From: Paenibacillus oenotherae
Lineage (GTDB): Bacteria; Bacillota; Bacilli; Paenibacillales; Paenibacillaceae
Reading direction: 5' to 3'
Length of the DNA stretch: 64,000 nt
NCBI RefSeq assembly: GCF_019443105.1
Contig: NZ_JAHZIJ010000011.1
Span: 62,001 to 126,000, forward strand
Numbering within the stretch: the stretch's first letter is position 1; each line of letters starts with the position of its first letter. The notes beneath the pieces are model-generated. The model was not told where the DNA came from, ran no database searches, and saw nothing but the letters and a program-made list of their open reading frames with translations. Position numbers and translations under genes: made by a program. Positions 56,003-64,000 of this stretch are shown in pieces.

Positions 56003-56879
56003 ATTTAAAGGTATCGCATGGTCTCTGCACCCGCTATTTGTACTCATAATGCTGACTTCGGTCATAACCGGTTATTTTATCGAATTGCTGACCTTGTTCG
56101 CTATTGTATTCGTGCATGAGCTGGGCCATGTCATAGCCGCCCGCGGCTTCGGCTGGACGATTCGCGAGGTGAAGCTGCTGCCTTTTGGCGGGGTGGCCGA
56201 GGTTGAGGATGGAGGAAGCATGCCTTCCCGAGAGGAGGCAATCGTAGCACTAGCCGGGCCGCTGCAAAATGTATGGATGGGTATGGCGGCATGGACGATG
56301 GGGCAGCTTGGCTGGTGGAGTGCCGATTGGTCGGAATATGTATGGAGAGCCAATGCTATGATCGGGCTGTTCAATCTTTTGCCGATTTTGCCGCTGGATG
56401 GCGGCAAGCTGATGCACGCCTGGTTCACCCGCACGTTTACTTTTCACCAATCTTTAATGTGGGGAGCCCGAATCAGCTTAGTTCTAAGCGGCGGGATGGT
56501 TCTCGTCTCCATTGTTCCGGCGCTGCAGGCAGAGGGTGAAGGAATACAAGCGAATTTGCTGGTCGTTGGCTTGTTCCTGCTCATTACGAATTGGACCTAT
56601 TCCCGTCATGTTCCATTCTTATTTCTTCGCTTCCTGACCAATCGCGGCTTGGCGGCTTCCAAAAGCATGGCTCGAGGCGTATGGGCGCTGCCCATTGTCG
56701 TATCGAAGCGGCATTCTGTTGCGGCTATATTGCGGCTCTTCAAACGCGACAGCTATCATCTGATCGTCATTATGGAGGACGAAGGCAGCATTCTTGCCAT
56801 TTTGCCTGAACAACAGCTTGTTGAAGGTTTTTTGTCCGATGGGAAGGCTGATCGTGCAGTTTCAGAGCTTTTCATGTAA
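55968..56879 (+). CDS. spoIVFB: SpoIVFB-type intramembrane metalloprotease
   Basis: A 303-residue site-2-protease-family enzyme that in B. subtilis cleaves pro-SigmaK. The zinc motif HELGH lies in FVHELGHVIAARG (about 44-56). The third ligand region is LLPILPLDGGKLMHAW (about 136-151). Several membrane helices surround these. A C-terminal CBS-like cytoplasmic domain follows (about 215-300). ATG 55983 is an alternative start. Coupling to spoIVFA by overlap matches their complex. Confidence 0.93.
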   Translation: MSIRRMSFRLIKFKGIAWSLHPLFVLIMLTSVITGYFIELLTLFAIVFVHELGHVIAARGFGWTIREVKLLPFGGVAEVEDGGSMPSREEAIVALAGPLQNVWMGMAAWTMGQLGWWSADWSEYVWRANAMIGLFNLLPILPLDGGKLMHAWFTRTFTFHQSLMWGARISLVLSGGMVLVSIVPALQAEGEGIQANLLVVGLFLLITNWTYSRHVPFLFLRFLTNRGLAASKSMARGVWALPIVVSKRHSVAAILRLFKRDSYHLIVIMEDEGSILAILPEQQLVEGFLSDGKADRAVSELFM

Positions 56880-56911
56880 AATAGATAGAAATGGATTAGG
56901 CAGGTGTTCGA

Positions 56912-58153
56912 ATGACGATGAAACAAATGTTGATTCACGGACAAAGCGACATGCTGCAGACGGCAATCATGCAGGAAAGCAAGCTGATCGAATTCTATAT
57001 GGAGAAGACTGCGGTCTCCGGCCAATTGGTAGGCAGTATCTATAAAGGGCGGGTAGTGAATGTGCTCCCAGGCATGCAGGCGGCTTTCGTCGATATCGGT
57101 CTGGGCAAGAATGCATTTCTGTACATCGATGATGTTCTGCACCCGAATTTGGAGCGGCAGCCTAAAGAGAAGCCGGTTATTACCCAACTTCTCAAGGTCG
57201 GACAAGAGGTAGTGGTCCAGATTATTAAAGAACCGCTTGGCAGCAAGGGAGCTCGTGTAACGACGCATTATTCTCTGCCGGGGCGGTTTCTCGTTTATAT
57301 GCCTCATGCCGATTATGTGGGTGTTTCGAAGAAGGTTAACGGTGAGCAGGAACGAGGCCGTCTCCGGTCGGTCGGCGAGACGATCCGCCAATGTGGCGAA
57401 GGCGTCATTATGCGAACCGCTGCAGATGGCGAAAGCAGTGATTCGCTGCAATCGGATCTCCAGTTTCTCCGCGAGCTCTGGGACGGTATTGAGACTCGGG
57501 CGAAGGGGATGCCAGCGCCCAGCGAGCTGCACCGTGAAGCGGGATTGGTGCACCGGCTTGTAAGAGACCTGTTGACAGCGGAGATGGACGAGGTGTGGAT
57601 TGACGATCTCGCCAGATTCAAAGAAATGGAACGCCTTATGCACATAATGGCGCCCGCAATGCTACCGCGGCTCAAGCTGTACGAACGGCAGGCAGCGCTG
57701 TCTTTATTCGATAAGTATGCGGTGAATGAACAGCTTCACAAGGCGTTTGAGCGCCGCATCCAGCTTGGCAGTGGCGGCGACCTCATCTGGGACCAGACGG
57801 AGGCGCTGACAGTAGTCGATGTGAACACGGGCAAGTTTGTGGGCACAAGCGACCTGGAGGATACCGTGTTCAAGACGAATATGGAGGCGGCGGAGCAGAT
57901 TGCCCGCCTGCTTAGGCTGCGTGATGTTGGCGGTATCATTATTATTGATTTTATCGATATGGAACAGCAAGGCCATCGCGAGCAGATTATGGGGAGACTG
58001 GAGCAATTGATGCGTGATGATCGTACCAAATGCCAGGTAGTCGGCTGGACCCGCTTAGGGCTTCTGGAGCTGACCCGCAAAAAAGTGCGCGATCATGAGC
58101 TGAGTCCGCGTTATGAAACTTGCAGCGCGTGCAAAGGGAGAGGCAAGCTGTAG
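56912..58153 (+). CDS. rng: Ribonuclease G / RNase E family
   Basis: A 413-residue endoribonuclease. An S1-like domain comes first (SIYKGRVVNVLPGMQAAFVDIG, about 41-62). The catalytic core has Asp residues in VVDVNTGKFVG and IIIDFIDME, about 43 residues apart, and a zinc-link CSACKGRGKL at the C terminus. It is somewhat shorter than E. coli RNase G (489). B. subtilis has no RNase E/G at this site. The gene follows spoIVFB by 32 nt and precedes the rplU leader region only after three antisense genes. Confidence 0.93.
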   Translation: MTMKQMLIHGQSDMLQTAIMQESKLIEFYMEKTAVSGQLVGSIYKGRVVNVLPGMQAAFVDIGLGKNAFLYIDDVLHPNLERQPKEKPVITQLLKVGQEVVVQIIKEPLGSKGARVTTHYSLPGRFLVYMPHADYVGVSKKVNGEQERGRLRSVGETIRQCGEGVIMRTAADGESSDSLQSDLQFLRELWDGIETRAKGMPAPSELHREAGLVHRLVRDLLTAEMDEVWIDDLARFKEMERLMHIMAPAMLPRLKLYERQAALSLFDKYAVNEQLHKAFERRIQLGSGGDLIWDQTEALTVVDVNTGKFVGTSDLEDTVFKTNMEAAEQIARLLRLRDVGGIIIIDFIDMEQQGHREQIMGRLEQLMRDDRTKCQVVGWTRLGLLELTRKKVRDHELSPRYETCSACKGRGKL

Positions 58154-58156
58154 TTC

Positions 58157-58810
58157 TTATCTCTTTGGGAGGTGGACCGATTTGATGTGTGCGGCATGCC
58201 AGCATTTGGACAACCCATCCGGTGTAACAAGCTCGATGATTCCTTGATGTATGGCGTGCAAGCGTCCAACCTGATCTGTTCGAAGCCCAAGATCTATGAC
58301 AATGACAGATCCTAATTCAACCTCAAGCTGCTCGATCCAGGTCTGTCTGAACGGGAGAGAAGTTGCCGGAGAATCGGGGCTCGTATTCAAGAACCCGTCA
58401 GACGAAGCCGGGGAGAACCACTTGATGTGGAAGGCCGGAATGTAAGAGATGTGATGGCGCACGGTGTCAAAGACGATATAGTCATCCATAATATGCAGAA
58501 TTCGTCCATACAGCGTTTGCTGTCCGGTCAGATAGAGTTCGATGAATTGTCCTTTTGCAGCTATGATCAATGAAGCGAAGGTGCTTCCGCTGGCTGTCCA
58601 TTGCGGAGCGGACGGCGTCAGCATCTGTGCATCCAGATCAGCTCGCAATAGATGGAGATGCTGCAAGGCAATATAGTAATAGCTGCTTTCCCGATGCAAG
58701 ACGAGATAGTCCTCGCCAATATCGATAAGCAGGCCGTTCATCCCCTTGCCCCTGTATTCTGTGACTTCAATCGCCACAGGCTTCCCCATGTATGGGTGAA
58801 ACAAGCTCAT
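58157..58810 (-). CDS. Triple Sm/SH3-like repeat protein (possible DUF2642-type spore coat protein)
   Basis: A 217-residue protein with three similar blocks. Block one is about 5-55 (KPVAIEVTEYRGKGMNGLLIDIGEDYLVL), block two about 85-135 (QFIELYLTGQQTLYGRILHIMDDYIVF), and block three about 165-217 (SVIVIDLGLRTDQVGRLHAIHQGIIEL). Each has the pattern hydrophobic strand-G-x-L/I-x2-I-x3-Y-hydrophobic and ends in a basic/aromatic strand. This recalls the small DUF2642/LSm-like barrel of Bacillus spore coat-associated proteins. Start ATG 58810 follows GGGAGTGATTG. It follows the permease gene on the same strand. Confidence 0.75.
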   Translation of the reverse strand: MSLFHPYMGKPVAIEVTEYRGKGMNGLLIDIGEDYLVLHRESSYYYIALQHLHLLRADLDAQMLTPSAPQWTASGSTFASLIIAAKGQFIELYLTGQQTLYGRILHIMDDYIVFDTVRHHISYIPAFHIKWFSPASSDGFLNTSPDSPATSLPFRQTWIEQLEVELGSVIVIDLGLRTDQVGRLHAIHQGIIELVTPDGLSKCWHAAHIKSVHLPKR

Positions 58811-58831
58811 ATCAATCACTCCCTTCTACGA

Positions 58832-60202
58832 TTAATAAATCCAATTAACCCAATAATACAGCGCAACAAGCGTGAATAACACGGTTGGCGGAATGACTAT
58901 AATCGTAATTCTCGTATAATCCTTCCATGAAATTTTCACTTTGTTCTTCCGCAGAATATGCATCCAAATCAAAGAAGCAAGAGTACCGATTGGCAATAGC
59001 AATGATCCGATGTCACTGCCAATTACATTAGCCAAATAAGCGATCTTGAGTGAAAGCGGATCAAGGCTCATCTCTGTCAAGGTGAGAGTACCGATCATGA
59101 GTGCGGGATGATTGTTGAACAGGGTGGACATGAAGCTCTGTACGCCTCCCATAATTAAGCTGGCATTCAACAGGCTTCCCTGGACGAGTGGACTGAAGTA
59201 GGTGACGAGCCAATTCGTCAGGCCGATATTATGCAAGCCATAGATTATGACATACATGCCGAAGGCGAAGATCAGAATATGCCACGGTGTCTTCTTCAGC
59301 ATGTCCATCGGGGGCATTCGCAGGTAGTACCATCTCCAGCCGAGCAGCAGACAAGAGCCGATGACGGAGACGATCTCAATAGGAATGGCGAAATAGGAGG
59401 CGACAAACAAACTGACGCGGACGGCGAATACGAACAGCAGCACCTTCTGCATGAAGCGGGTTCTTTGTCTGGGAGTTAGCAGGCTTAGCTTGGACACGGG
59501 ATGATCCTTGAGCGGATGGTGCCACAGGTCGGAGCTTGGCGCCCACAGCTTGTTTTTTAGTTGCGGCAGACGCTTGGGCAAGGTTTTATAGCAGCATATG
59601 AACAGCAGAGATACAAGAACCAGCAGGCCAAGTGTAGCGGGTACAAACATCATGATTGTGTGCATATAAAGATCCATATGAACGATCTTCAGCGCAATCA
59701 GATTGACAATGTTGCTGACGCCAATCGGCGCGCTTGAAGCAGTGGCGACAAGAGCGCCCGACAGCAGGTACGGTATTTTCTGATGGTTCTTGATGCCAAG
59801 GTTCTGAAGCAGAATAAGCAGAATTGGTGTTGTAATGAGGATACTCCCGTCATTATTGAAGAATAGCGTCATCAGGAAGCAGATCAGGTTAACATACCAG
59901 AACAGCCGAATACCGGAGCCTTTGGCTCTGGCTGCCAGCCCCTCAGCTGCCCATACGAAAAATCCGAAGCTCTCCAGTACAACTGCCATTACAATCGTTG
60001 CCATTATCGTGATGGCGGCACCGCTGACCGTAGCACTGATCTGTCCAAAATCAGCCAATGTCACTGTTCCGCTTAATAGTACAAGCAGTGCGCCTATAGA
60101 GGATGGAATGGCTTCGTTCAATTCTTTGGGCCTCCATAAAATAAGAACAACGGTCATCACAAATGCAAAAATCGTAATGGTTGTAGCTGCTGACCCGTAC
60201 AT
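58832..60202 (-). CDS. ArsB/NhaD-superfamily permease
   Basis: A 456-residue transporter of the ion-transporter superfamily that contains ArsB, with about eleven hydrophobic helices. Signatures: FFNNDGSILITTPILLIL, the NDG motif used for anion or sodium handling, SSAPIGVSNIVNLIALKI, and VQSFMSTLFNNHPALMIG (second inverted-repeat copy, with NNHPA). Arsenite export is possible, but no ArsR-, ArsA- or ArsC-like gene is adjacent, so the substrate is open. A 53-residue membrane peptide gene lies upstream on the same strand. Confidence 0.85.
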   Translation of the reverse strand: MYGSAATTITIFAFVMTVVLILWRPKELNEAIPSSIGALLVLLSGTVTLADFGQISATVSGAAITIMATIVMAVVLESFGFFVWAAEGLAARAKGSGIRLFWYVNLICFLMTLFFNNDGSILITTPILLILLQNLGIKNHQKIPYLLSGALVATASSAPIGVSNIVNLIALKIVHMDLYMHTIMMFVPATLGLLVLVSLLFICCYKTLPKRLPQLKNKLWAPSSDLWHHPLKDHPVSKLSLLTPRQRTRFMQKVLLFVFAVRVSLFVASYFAIPIEIVSVIGSCLLLGWRWYYLRMPPMDMLKKTPWHILIFAFGMYVIIYGLHNIGLTNWLVTYFSPLVQGSLLNASLIMGGVQSFMSTLFNNHPALMIGTLTLTEMSLDPLSLKIAYLANVIGSDIGSLLLPIGTLASLIWMHILRKNKVKISWKDYTRITIIVIPPTVLFTLVALYYWVNWIY

Positions 60203-60237
60203 GAATCGTTATCACCCCTGTCTGAACTTGGCATATT

Positions 60238-60399
60238 TCAAAGATGGATGTTGGTATAGGCTGGCTCATCAGCATCTTTCGTTGTTGTGCCATCTGGCCG
60301 CTGCTGAATCTCGGCGGCAGCCGATTCCGGGACAGGTGGTTGAAGCAGGGAAAACAATACGGATCCGGCAACCGCAATGATCACAAGCAATAAGAGCAT
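60238..60399 (-). CDS. Small single-helix membrane protein
   Basis: A 53-residue protein. Start ATG 60399 (MLLLLVIIAVAGSVLFSLL) has GGGAGGCG 9 nt upstream; upstream in-frame codons lack support. It has one N-terminal hydrophobic helix, then a short hydrophilic tail (QQRPDGTTTKDADEPAYT). It ends 35 nt before the permease start, so it is probably co-transcribed and may be a small partner of the transporter. No lipobox Cys. Confidence 0.65.
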   Translation of the reverse strand: MLLLLVIIAVAGSVLFSLLQPPVPESAAAEIQQRPDGTTTKDADEPAYTNIHL

Positions 60400-60429
60400 T
60401 ATTTTTCGCCTCCCTTGGCAAATATAGCG

Positions 60430-60453
60430 ATCTATCATTCGCCATTGATAGAT
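60430..60453 (-). promoter_or_regulatory. Inverted repeat, candidate operator
   Basis: ATCTATCA and TGATAGAT are exact inverted halves with an 8-nt spacer, centred about 42 nt upstream of the small membrane protein's start. A 24-bp dyad of this form fits a dimeric repressor site for the small-protein/permease operon. No adjacent regulator gene is visible. Confidence 0.5.
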
Positions 60454-60569
60454 GTTGATAGGATCATTTTATGTTCATGGACAGGGATGGTGATAGGCCG
60501 CTCACCTGTCGGGCAGCTTGGTGACAGTCTATATTTGTCTGGCAAATCGTAAAGTTAGCGAATTGATAG

Positions 60570-60598
60570 TTGATTCTATGCGATGCCTGTGATAAACT
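60570..60598 (+). promoter_or_regulatory. Candidate promoter for rplU
   Basis: TTGATT (60570-60575), exactly 17 nt, then TAAACT (60593-60598). Transcription would begin near 60605. Confidence 0.5.
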
Positions 60599-60604
60599 AC
60601 TATG

Positions 60605-60728
60605 GTGCGTGCAGAAGAGGTCTACTCTTGTCATGCTATTACCGCACAGATCAGGTACCCAAGTCTGAATGGCTGGGCTGTTCGGCACCTGAATCAGGCG
60701 AGTCTTCGAGAATAAGGAGGTGCACTAC
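60605..60728 (+). ncRNA. Probable ribosomal protein L21 leader
   Basis: A 124-nt untranslated stretch directly before rplU with several complementary segments, for example GAAGAGG/TCTTC-type pairs and AGGTACC with GGCACCT. Bacilli carry an autoregulatory L21 leader RNA at this position. I call it from position, length and pairing potential, not from a matched consensus. Confidence 0.5.
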
Positions 60729-61040
60729 ATGTTCGCGATTATTGAAACTGGCGGCAAGCAGTACAAAGTTCAAGAGGGCGATGTACTTTACATTGAGAAA
60801 CTGGACGCTAATGACGGAGAGAACGTAACGTTCGACCGCGTATTGGCTGTTTCTAAAGGCGACGGTCTCGTAACAGGTACTCCGGTTGTTGCCGGCGCTA
60901 CTGTAACGGCGAAAGTCGAGAAACACGGCAAAGGTCAAAAAATCATCGTTTACAAATACAAAGCGAAGAAAAACTACCGTCGTAAGCAAGGTCATCGTCA
61001 ACCGTACACGAAAGTGACGATCGGCGCTATCAAAGCTTAG
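60729..61040 (+). CDS. rplU: 50S ribosomal protein L21
   Basis: A 103-residue ribosomal protein. Start ATG 60729 ([18 protein letters not shown]) follows AAGGAGGTG; the GTG 9 nt upstream is part of that site. The C-terminal [26 protein letters not shown] segment is the L21 signature. First gene of rplU-prp-rpmA. Confidence 0.99.
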   Translation: MFAIIETGGKQYKVQEGDVLYIEKLDANDGENVTFDRVLAVSKGDGLVTGTPVVAGATVTAKVEKHGKGQKIIVYKYKAKKNYRRKQGHRQPYTKVTIGAIKA

Positions 61041-61050
61041 TAGGCTGGAA

Positions 61051-61392
61051 ATGATAACAATCACGATTGAGCGGCATTCCGCCGACGATAGACGGATTGT
61101 ATCGTTTGCGATTGAGGGACACGCTAAGTTTGCCAAGCCTGGCAAGGATATTATTTGTGCAGGCGTATCGGCTGTAACGGTCGGTACGGTGAACGCGATT
61201 GAGGAGTTGGCTGGCCTTGAGCTGCCGGCTTCCATGAAGAGCGGCTGGCTGCAATCGGAGGTTCCGGAGCAAGCGGAGCAGCTTGTCAATGAGCGTGTTC
61301 AACTGCTGCTGGAATCGATGATTGTCATGCTGGAATCAATCGCAGCCTCATACGGCAAGTATGTTCTAATTCGTGAACAATATCGGTTATGA
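61051..61392 (+). CDS. ysxB: Ribosomal-processing cysteine protease Prp (YsxB)
   Basis: A 113-residue protease that removes the N-terminal extension of L27 in Firmicutes. The catalytic dyad is His in EGHAKF (about residue 23) and Cys in IICAGVSAV (about 35). It is encoded between rplU and its substrate gene rpmA and overlaps the reading region just before rpmA. The L27 protein encoded next carries the expected cleavage motif, so the pair is complete. Confidence 0.95.
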   Translation: MITITIERHSADDRRIVSFAIEGHAKFAKPGKDIICAGVSAVTVGTVNAIEELAGLELPASMKSGWLQSEVPEQAEQLVNERVQLLLESMIVMLESIAASYGKYVLIREQYRL

Positions 61393-61406
61393 AGGAGGGA
61401 ACAACC

Positions 61407-61718
61407 ATGTTGAAACTGAATCTTCAGCTTTTCGCTTCGAAGAAAGGTGTAGGTTCCACTAAGAACGGTCGTGATAGCCAATCGAAACGTCTTGGCGCTA
61501 AACGTGCTGACGGTCAATTGGTATCAGCGGGCAGCATTCTTTTCCGCCAACGCGGAACGAAGATCCACCCGGGCAATAATGTTGGAATCGGCAAAGATGA
61601 CACGTTATTCGCGAAAGTGGAAGGCGTGGTTAAGTTTGAACGTTGGGGACGCGACCGCAAGAAAGTAAGCGTCTATCCGGTAGATGTAGCTGCTGTAGCT
61701 GCTGCAGTTCAAGCATAA
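61407..61718 (+). CDS. rpmA: 50S ribosomal protein L27 (with Prp-cleaved N-terminal extension)
   Basis: A 103-residue ribosomal protein. Start ATG 61407 follows GAAGGAGGG. The N terminus [21 protein letters not shown] contains the LNLQLFA extension, which Prp cuts before SKKG so that the mature N terminus can reach the peptidyl-transferase centre. The [11 protein letters not shown] and [22 protein letters not shown] segments are L27 hallmarks. Confidence 0.98.
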   Translation: MLKLNLQLFASKKGVGSTKNGRDSQSKRLGAKRADGQLVSAGSILFRQRGTKIHPGNNVGIGKDDTLFAKVEGVVKFERWGRDRKKVSVYPVDVAAVAAAVQA

Positions 61719-61726
61719 TAGACACG

Positions 61727-61763
61727 AAGCCCCGGTTTGCTTATGCAGGCCGGGGCTTTTTTT
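61727..61763 (+). terminator. Terminator after rpmA
   Basis: AAGCCCCGG and CCGGGGCTT arms with a loop of about 13 nt and seven T, 9 nt past the rpmA stop. Confidence 0.95.
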
Positions 61764-61856
61764 GTCATGAATGTGATGTGCTGTGTGATGAACTTTCTTG
61801 CTTGTCATGCTATACTGGTTAAATGCTAGGAAAGAACAGGAAAGTAGGATCCGTTC

Positions 61857-62591
61857 ATGAATCGCTTTAGAATGACGAAGCTTTATGCAGCTGGATCAGT
61901 CATACTGCCGGCGGCAGCGGTTTTGATTTGGCACTCTCAGCTTTGGGTAATCGCCGTTTTTCTCGCTTGGTTTCTTGCAGCCGCACTGTTGTGGATCTGG
62001 TGTGACCGCAAGGAGCAGGGGCAGCGTCTCGCTCGCACGGTTCATGCGATGCAGACCTCATCCATAGCGACTTTGAACCATCACCGCCATGACTGGATGA
62101 ATGAGCTTCAAGTGCTATATGGGTACATTCGTATGGGCAAAGAGGATAAGATGGTGGTGTGCGTGGAACAGATAAGAGAGAGAATGACGGCAGAGAGCAG
62201 GATTGCCAGGCTTGGCATTCCATCACTCGTTGCGTATTTGCAATCATTTCGTACGATGACACATGCCATGGAACTTGATGTAGAGATTGAGGGCGAGCTT
62301 AGTCTGGCGGGACTCCCGCTGGATGGGGAGCAGACTGGCGAGGCAATTATCGATATTATCAACGCTTACCGGCTTGGGACCAAGCAAGGAGCTGGTGATG
62401 TTGCTAAGCTGTCCGTTGATTTTGTGCTTGGCGATCATTCACTCGATGTTACCTTCCATTACGATGGGGAATTGAATGATGCGAGCGATTGGAAGCAGAA
62501 ATGCAAGCGAGCTCTGAAAGGTTCTCCGTTTAAAGCGGTGGAGCTGGAGCAGCCGGCTAACATAATACTTGAGGCTAAGCTTGGGAATTAA
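61857..62591 (+). CDS. spo0B: Spo0B-like sporulation phosphotransferase
   Basis: A 244-residue protein at the spo0B locus (before obg). The phosphorylatable His is in LNHHRHDWMNELQVLYGYI (about residues 64-82), the Spo0B four-helix-bundle motif. In the phosphorelay Spo0B moves phosphate from Spo0F to Spo0A. Unlike the soluble 192-residue B. subtilis protein, this one starts with two hydrophobic segments (about 10-25 and 29-47), so it is probably membrane-anchored. The C-terminal half is a degenerate kinase-like domain. Obg follows 14 nt downstream. Confidence 0.9.
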   Translation: MNRFRMTKLYAAGSVILPAAAVLIWHSQLWVIAVFLAWFLAAALLWIWCDRKEQGQRLARTVHAMQTSSIATLNHHRHDWMNELQVLYGYIRMGKEDKMVVCVEQIRERMTAESRIARLGIPSLVAYLQSFRTMTHAMELDVEIEGELSLAGLPLDGEQTGEAIIDIINAYRLGTKQGAGDVAKLSVDFVLGDHSLDVTFHYDGELNDASDWKQKCKRALKGSPFKAVELEQPANIILEAKLGN

Positions 62592-62605
62592 TTGGAGGAT
62601 AAGGC

Positions 62606-63928
62606 ATGTTTGTCGATAAAGCGAAGATATTTGTTAAAGGCGGGGACGGTGGCAATGGCATCGTATCTTACCGCCGTGAGAAGTATGTCCCGGAGGGCGG
62701 ACCGGCTGGCGGAGACGGCGGCAAGGGCGCGGATGTTATTTTTCGGGTAGATGAAGGTTTAAGAACGCTGATGGATTTCCGTTATCAGAAGCATTTCAAG
62801 GGAGAGCGCGGAGAGCGTGGCAAGGTGAAGAGCATGCACGGCGCCAACGCAGAGAACATGATTGTCCGCATCCCTCCTGGAACGGTATTGATCGATGATG
62901 ATACGCAGGAAATTATCGCGGATATGACGCGGCATGGACAGGAAGTGATCGTAGCTCGCGGCGGACGCGGCGGACGCGGCAATTGCCGTTTCGCCACGCC
63001 AAGCAATCCGGCTCCTGATTTCTGTGAGAATGGTGAAGAGGGCAAGGAGCGCTGGATCATTCTGGAGCTGAAGGTTATGGCTGATGTCGGTCTGGTCGGC
63101 TTTCCAAGCGTAGGCAAATCGACGCTGTTATCCGTTGTTTCCGGTGCGAAGCCTAAGATCGGCGCGTATCATTTTACTACCCTGTCTCCCAATCTGGGCG
63201 TTGTTGATGTTGGTGATGGAAGAAGCTTCGTAATGGCTGACCTGCCGGGGCTGATTGAGGGCGCGCATGAAGGTGTCGGTCTCGGTCATGATTTTCTCCG
63301 GCATGTTGAGCGGACCCGTGTTATTCTGCATGTGGTTGACATGTCCGGCTCAGAGGGACGCGATCCGTTCGAGGATTGGGTGAAGATCAATGATGAGCTG
63401 AAGCTGTACAATCCGCTGCTGGCGGAGAGGCCCCAGGTCATTGCTGCCAACAAAATGGACATGCCGGAAGCGGAGGAGCAGCTGGCTCTGTTCCGTGAAC
63501 AGCTGGCTGCCCGCGAGGATGGCGATAAGTACGAGATCATTCCGATGTCGTCGCTGACGAAGAAGGGTGTGCAGGAGCTGCTCTACAAGGCAGCGGATCT
63601 GCTTGAGACTGTACCTGAGCTGCCTTCCCTGGAAGAGGTGAAGGACGTTGCTGAGCGCAAGGTGTTCACCTATGAGCAGGAGGAAGACAACTCCTTCACG
63701 ATACGCAGAGAGAATGAGGATTATGTCGTGGAGAGCGCGGCTATTGAGAAGTTCATCAAGCGTGTGAACTTGAATACGCAGGACGCGATACTCCGGTTCG
63801 GACGCACGATGCGCAAGATGGGCGTTGACGCGGAGCTTCGCAAGAGAGGCGCGAAGGATGGGGATACGGTTCGTATTGGCGATTTCACCTTCGAGTTCTT
63901 TGAGGGAAGCGACTATTTCTACGATTAA
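62606..63928 (+). CDS. obg: GTPase Obg (CgtA)
   Basis: A 440-residue GTPase in 50S assembly, stress signalling and sporulation. The Gly-rich Obg domain (about 1-155, [34 protein letters not shown]) is followed by the G domain (GFPSVGKST about 166-174, [17 protein letters not shown]) and the C-terminal OCT domain (from about 350). RBS TTGGAGGAT precedes ATG 62606. Confidence 0.98.
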   Translation: MFVDKAKIFVKGGDGGNGIVSYRREKYVPEGGPAGGDGGKGADVIFRVDEGLRTLMDFRYQKHFKGERGERGKVKSMHGANAENMIVRIPPGTVLIDDDTQEIIADMTRHGQEVIVARGGRGGRGNCRFATPSNPAPDFCENGEEGKERWIILELKVMADVGLVGFPSVGKSTLLSVVSGAKPKIGAYHFTTLSPNLGVVDVGDGRSFVMADLPGLIEGAHEGVGLGHDFLRHVERTRVILHVVDMSGSEGRDPFEDWVKINDELKLYNPLLAERPQVIAANKMDMPEAEEQLALFREQLAAREDGDKYEIIPMSSLTKKGVQELLYKAADLLETVPELPSLEEVKDVAERKVFTYEQEEDNSFTIRRENEDYVVESAAIEKFIKRVNLNTQDAILRFGRTMRKMGVDAELRKRGAKDGDTVRIGDFTFEFFEGSDYFYD

Positions 63929-63937
63929 ACAAAATTG

Positions 63938-63993
63938 AACTGCTTCATGCCATTCTCTGCACCAGATGCGGAGAGGGCATGAGGCAGTTTTTC
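63938..63993 (+). terminator. Terminator after obg
   Basis: AACTGC.TCATGCC and GGGCATGAGGCAGTT arms, with inner TCTC/GAGA pairs, are followed by TTTTT, 10 nt past the obg stop. It closes the spo0B-obg unit near the window end. Confidence 0.9.
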
Positions 63994-64000
63994 ATTTGCT

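Overview
The window is a low-to-mid GC Gram-positive chromosome segment from an endospore-forming member of the Bacillota, most likely Paenibacillus or a close relative in the Paenibacillaceae. The evidence is gene content and order. The blocks gerM-rph-rdgB and ysoA/tig-clpX-lonB-lonA-ysxC-hemA-hemX-hemC-hemD-hemB-hemL-spoVID-valS-folC...spoIIB-maf-radC-mreBCD-minCD-spoIVFAB-rplU-ysxB-rpmA-spo0B-obg follow the Bacillus subtilis order. Paenibacillus-like differences are present: clpP and ispG sit between tig and lonB, a cobA-hemD fusion, murC after folC, a rodA-type gene after minD, and RNase G after spoIVFB. Most genes lie on the + strand.

Region by region: 1-688 is repeat DNA (simple sequence, a four-hairpin element, then a 44-bp tandem array that runs into the 3' end of a PgpA-like gene). 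683-4549 holds pgpA-like, gerM, rph, rdgB and a YdeI-like gene. 4592-11316 is accessory DNA: asparagine synthetase, two unknown small genes, an ATP-grasp gene with a 55-residue precursor peptide upstream of it (a compact graspetide locus), a second copy of the hairpin element, an unknown beta-rich protein and tRNA-Arg. 11389-15546 is an RND exporter with its TetR-type regulator behind it and clear operators in its promoter. 15.7-26.6 kb is proteostasis (trigger factor, ClpP, ClpX, LonB, LonA) plus IspG and YsxC. 27.4-36.9 kb is speD with a structured leader and the haem/sirohaem pathway from glutamyl-tRNA to uroporphyrinogen III. 36.9-45.5 kb holds a pseudouridine synthase, spoVID, a T-box-controlled valS, folC and murC. 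45.6-46.1 kb is the third element copy. 46.4-63.9 kb is the sporulation, division and cell-shape block ending in obg.

Two things stand out. First, minus-strand positions 9241-7849 encode a minimal ribosomal-peptide pathway: a precursor with two TTxxxxEE cores and one RimK-like ATP-grasp enzyme. Second, four dispersed copies of an intergenic element keep four short palindromes at almost invariant spacing (50/51, 61, 50/51 nt) around a 40-nt hairpin, with compensatory base changes in the most diverged copy. I could not run searches, structure prediction or alignments; all family names rest on motif recognition and synteny.
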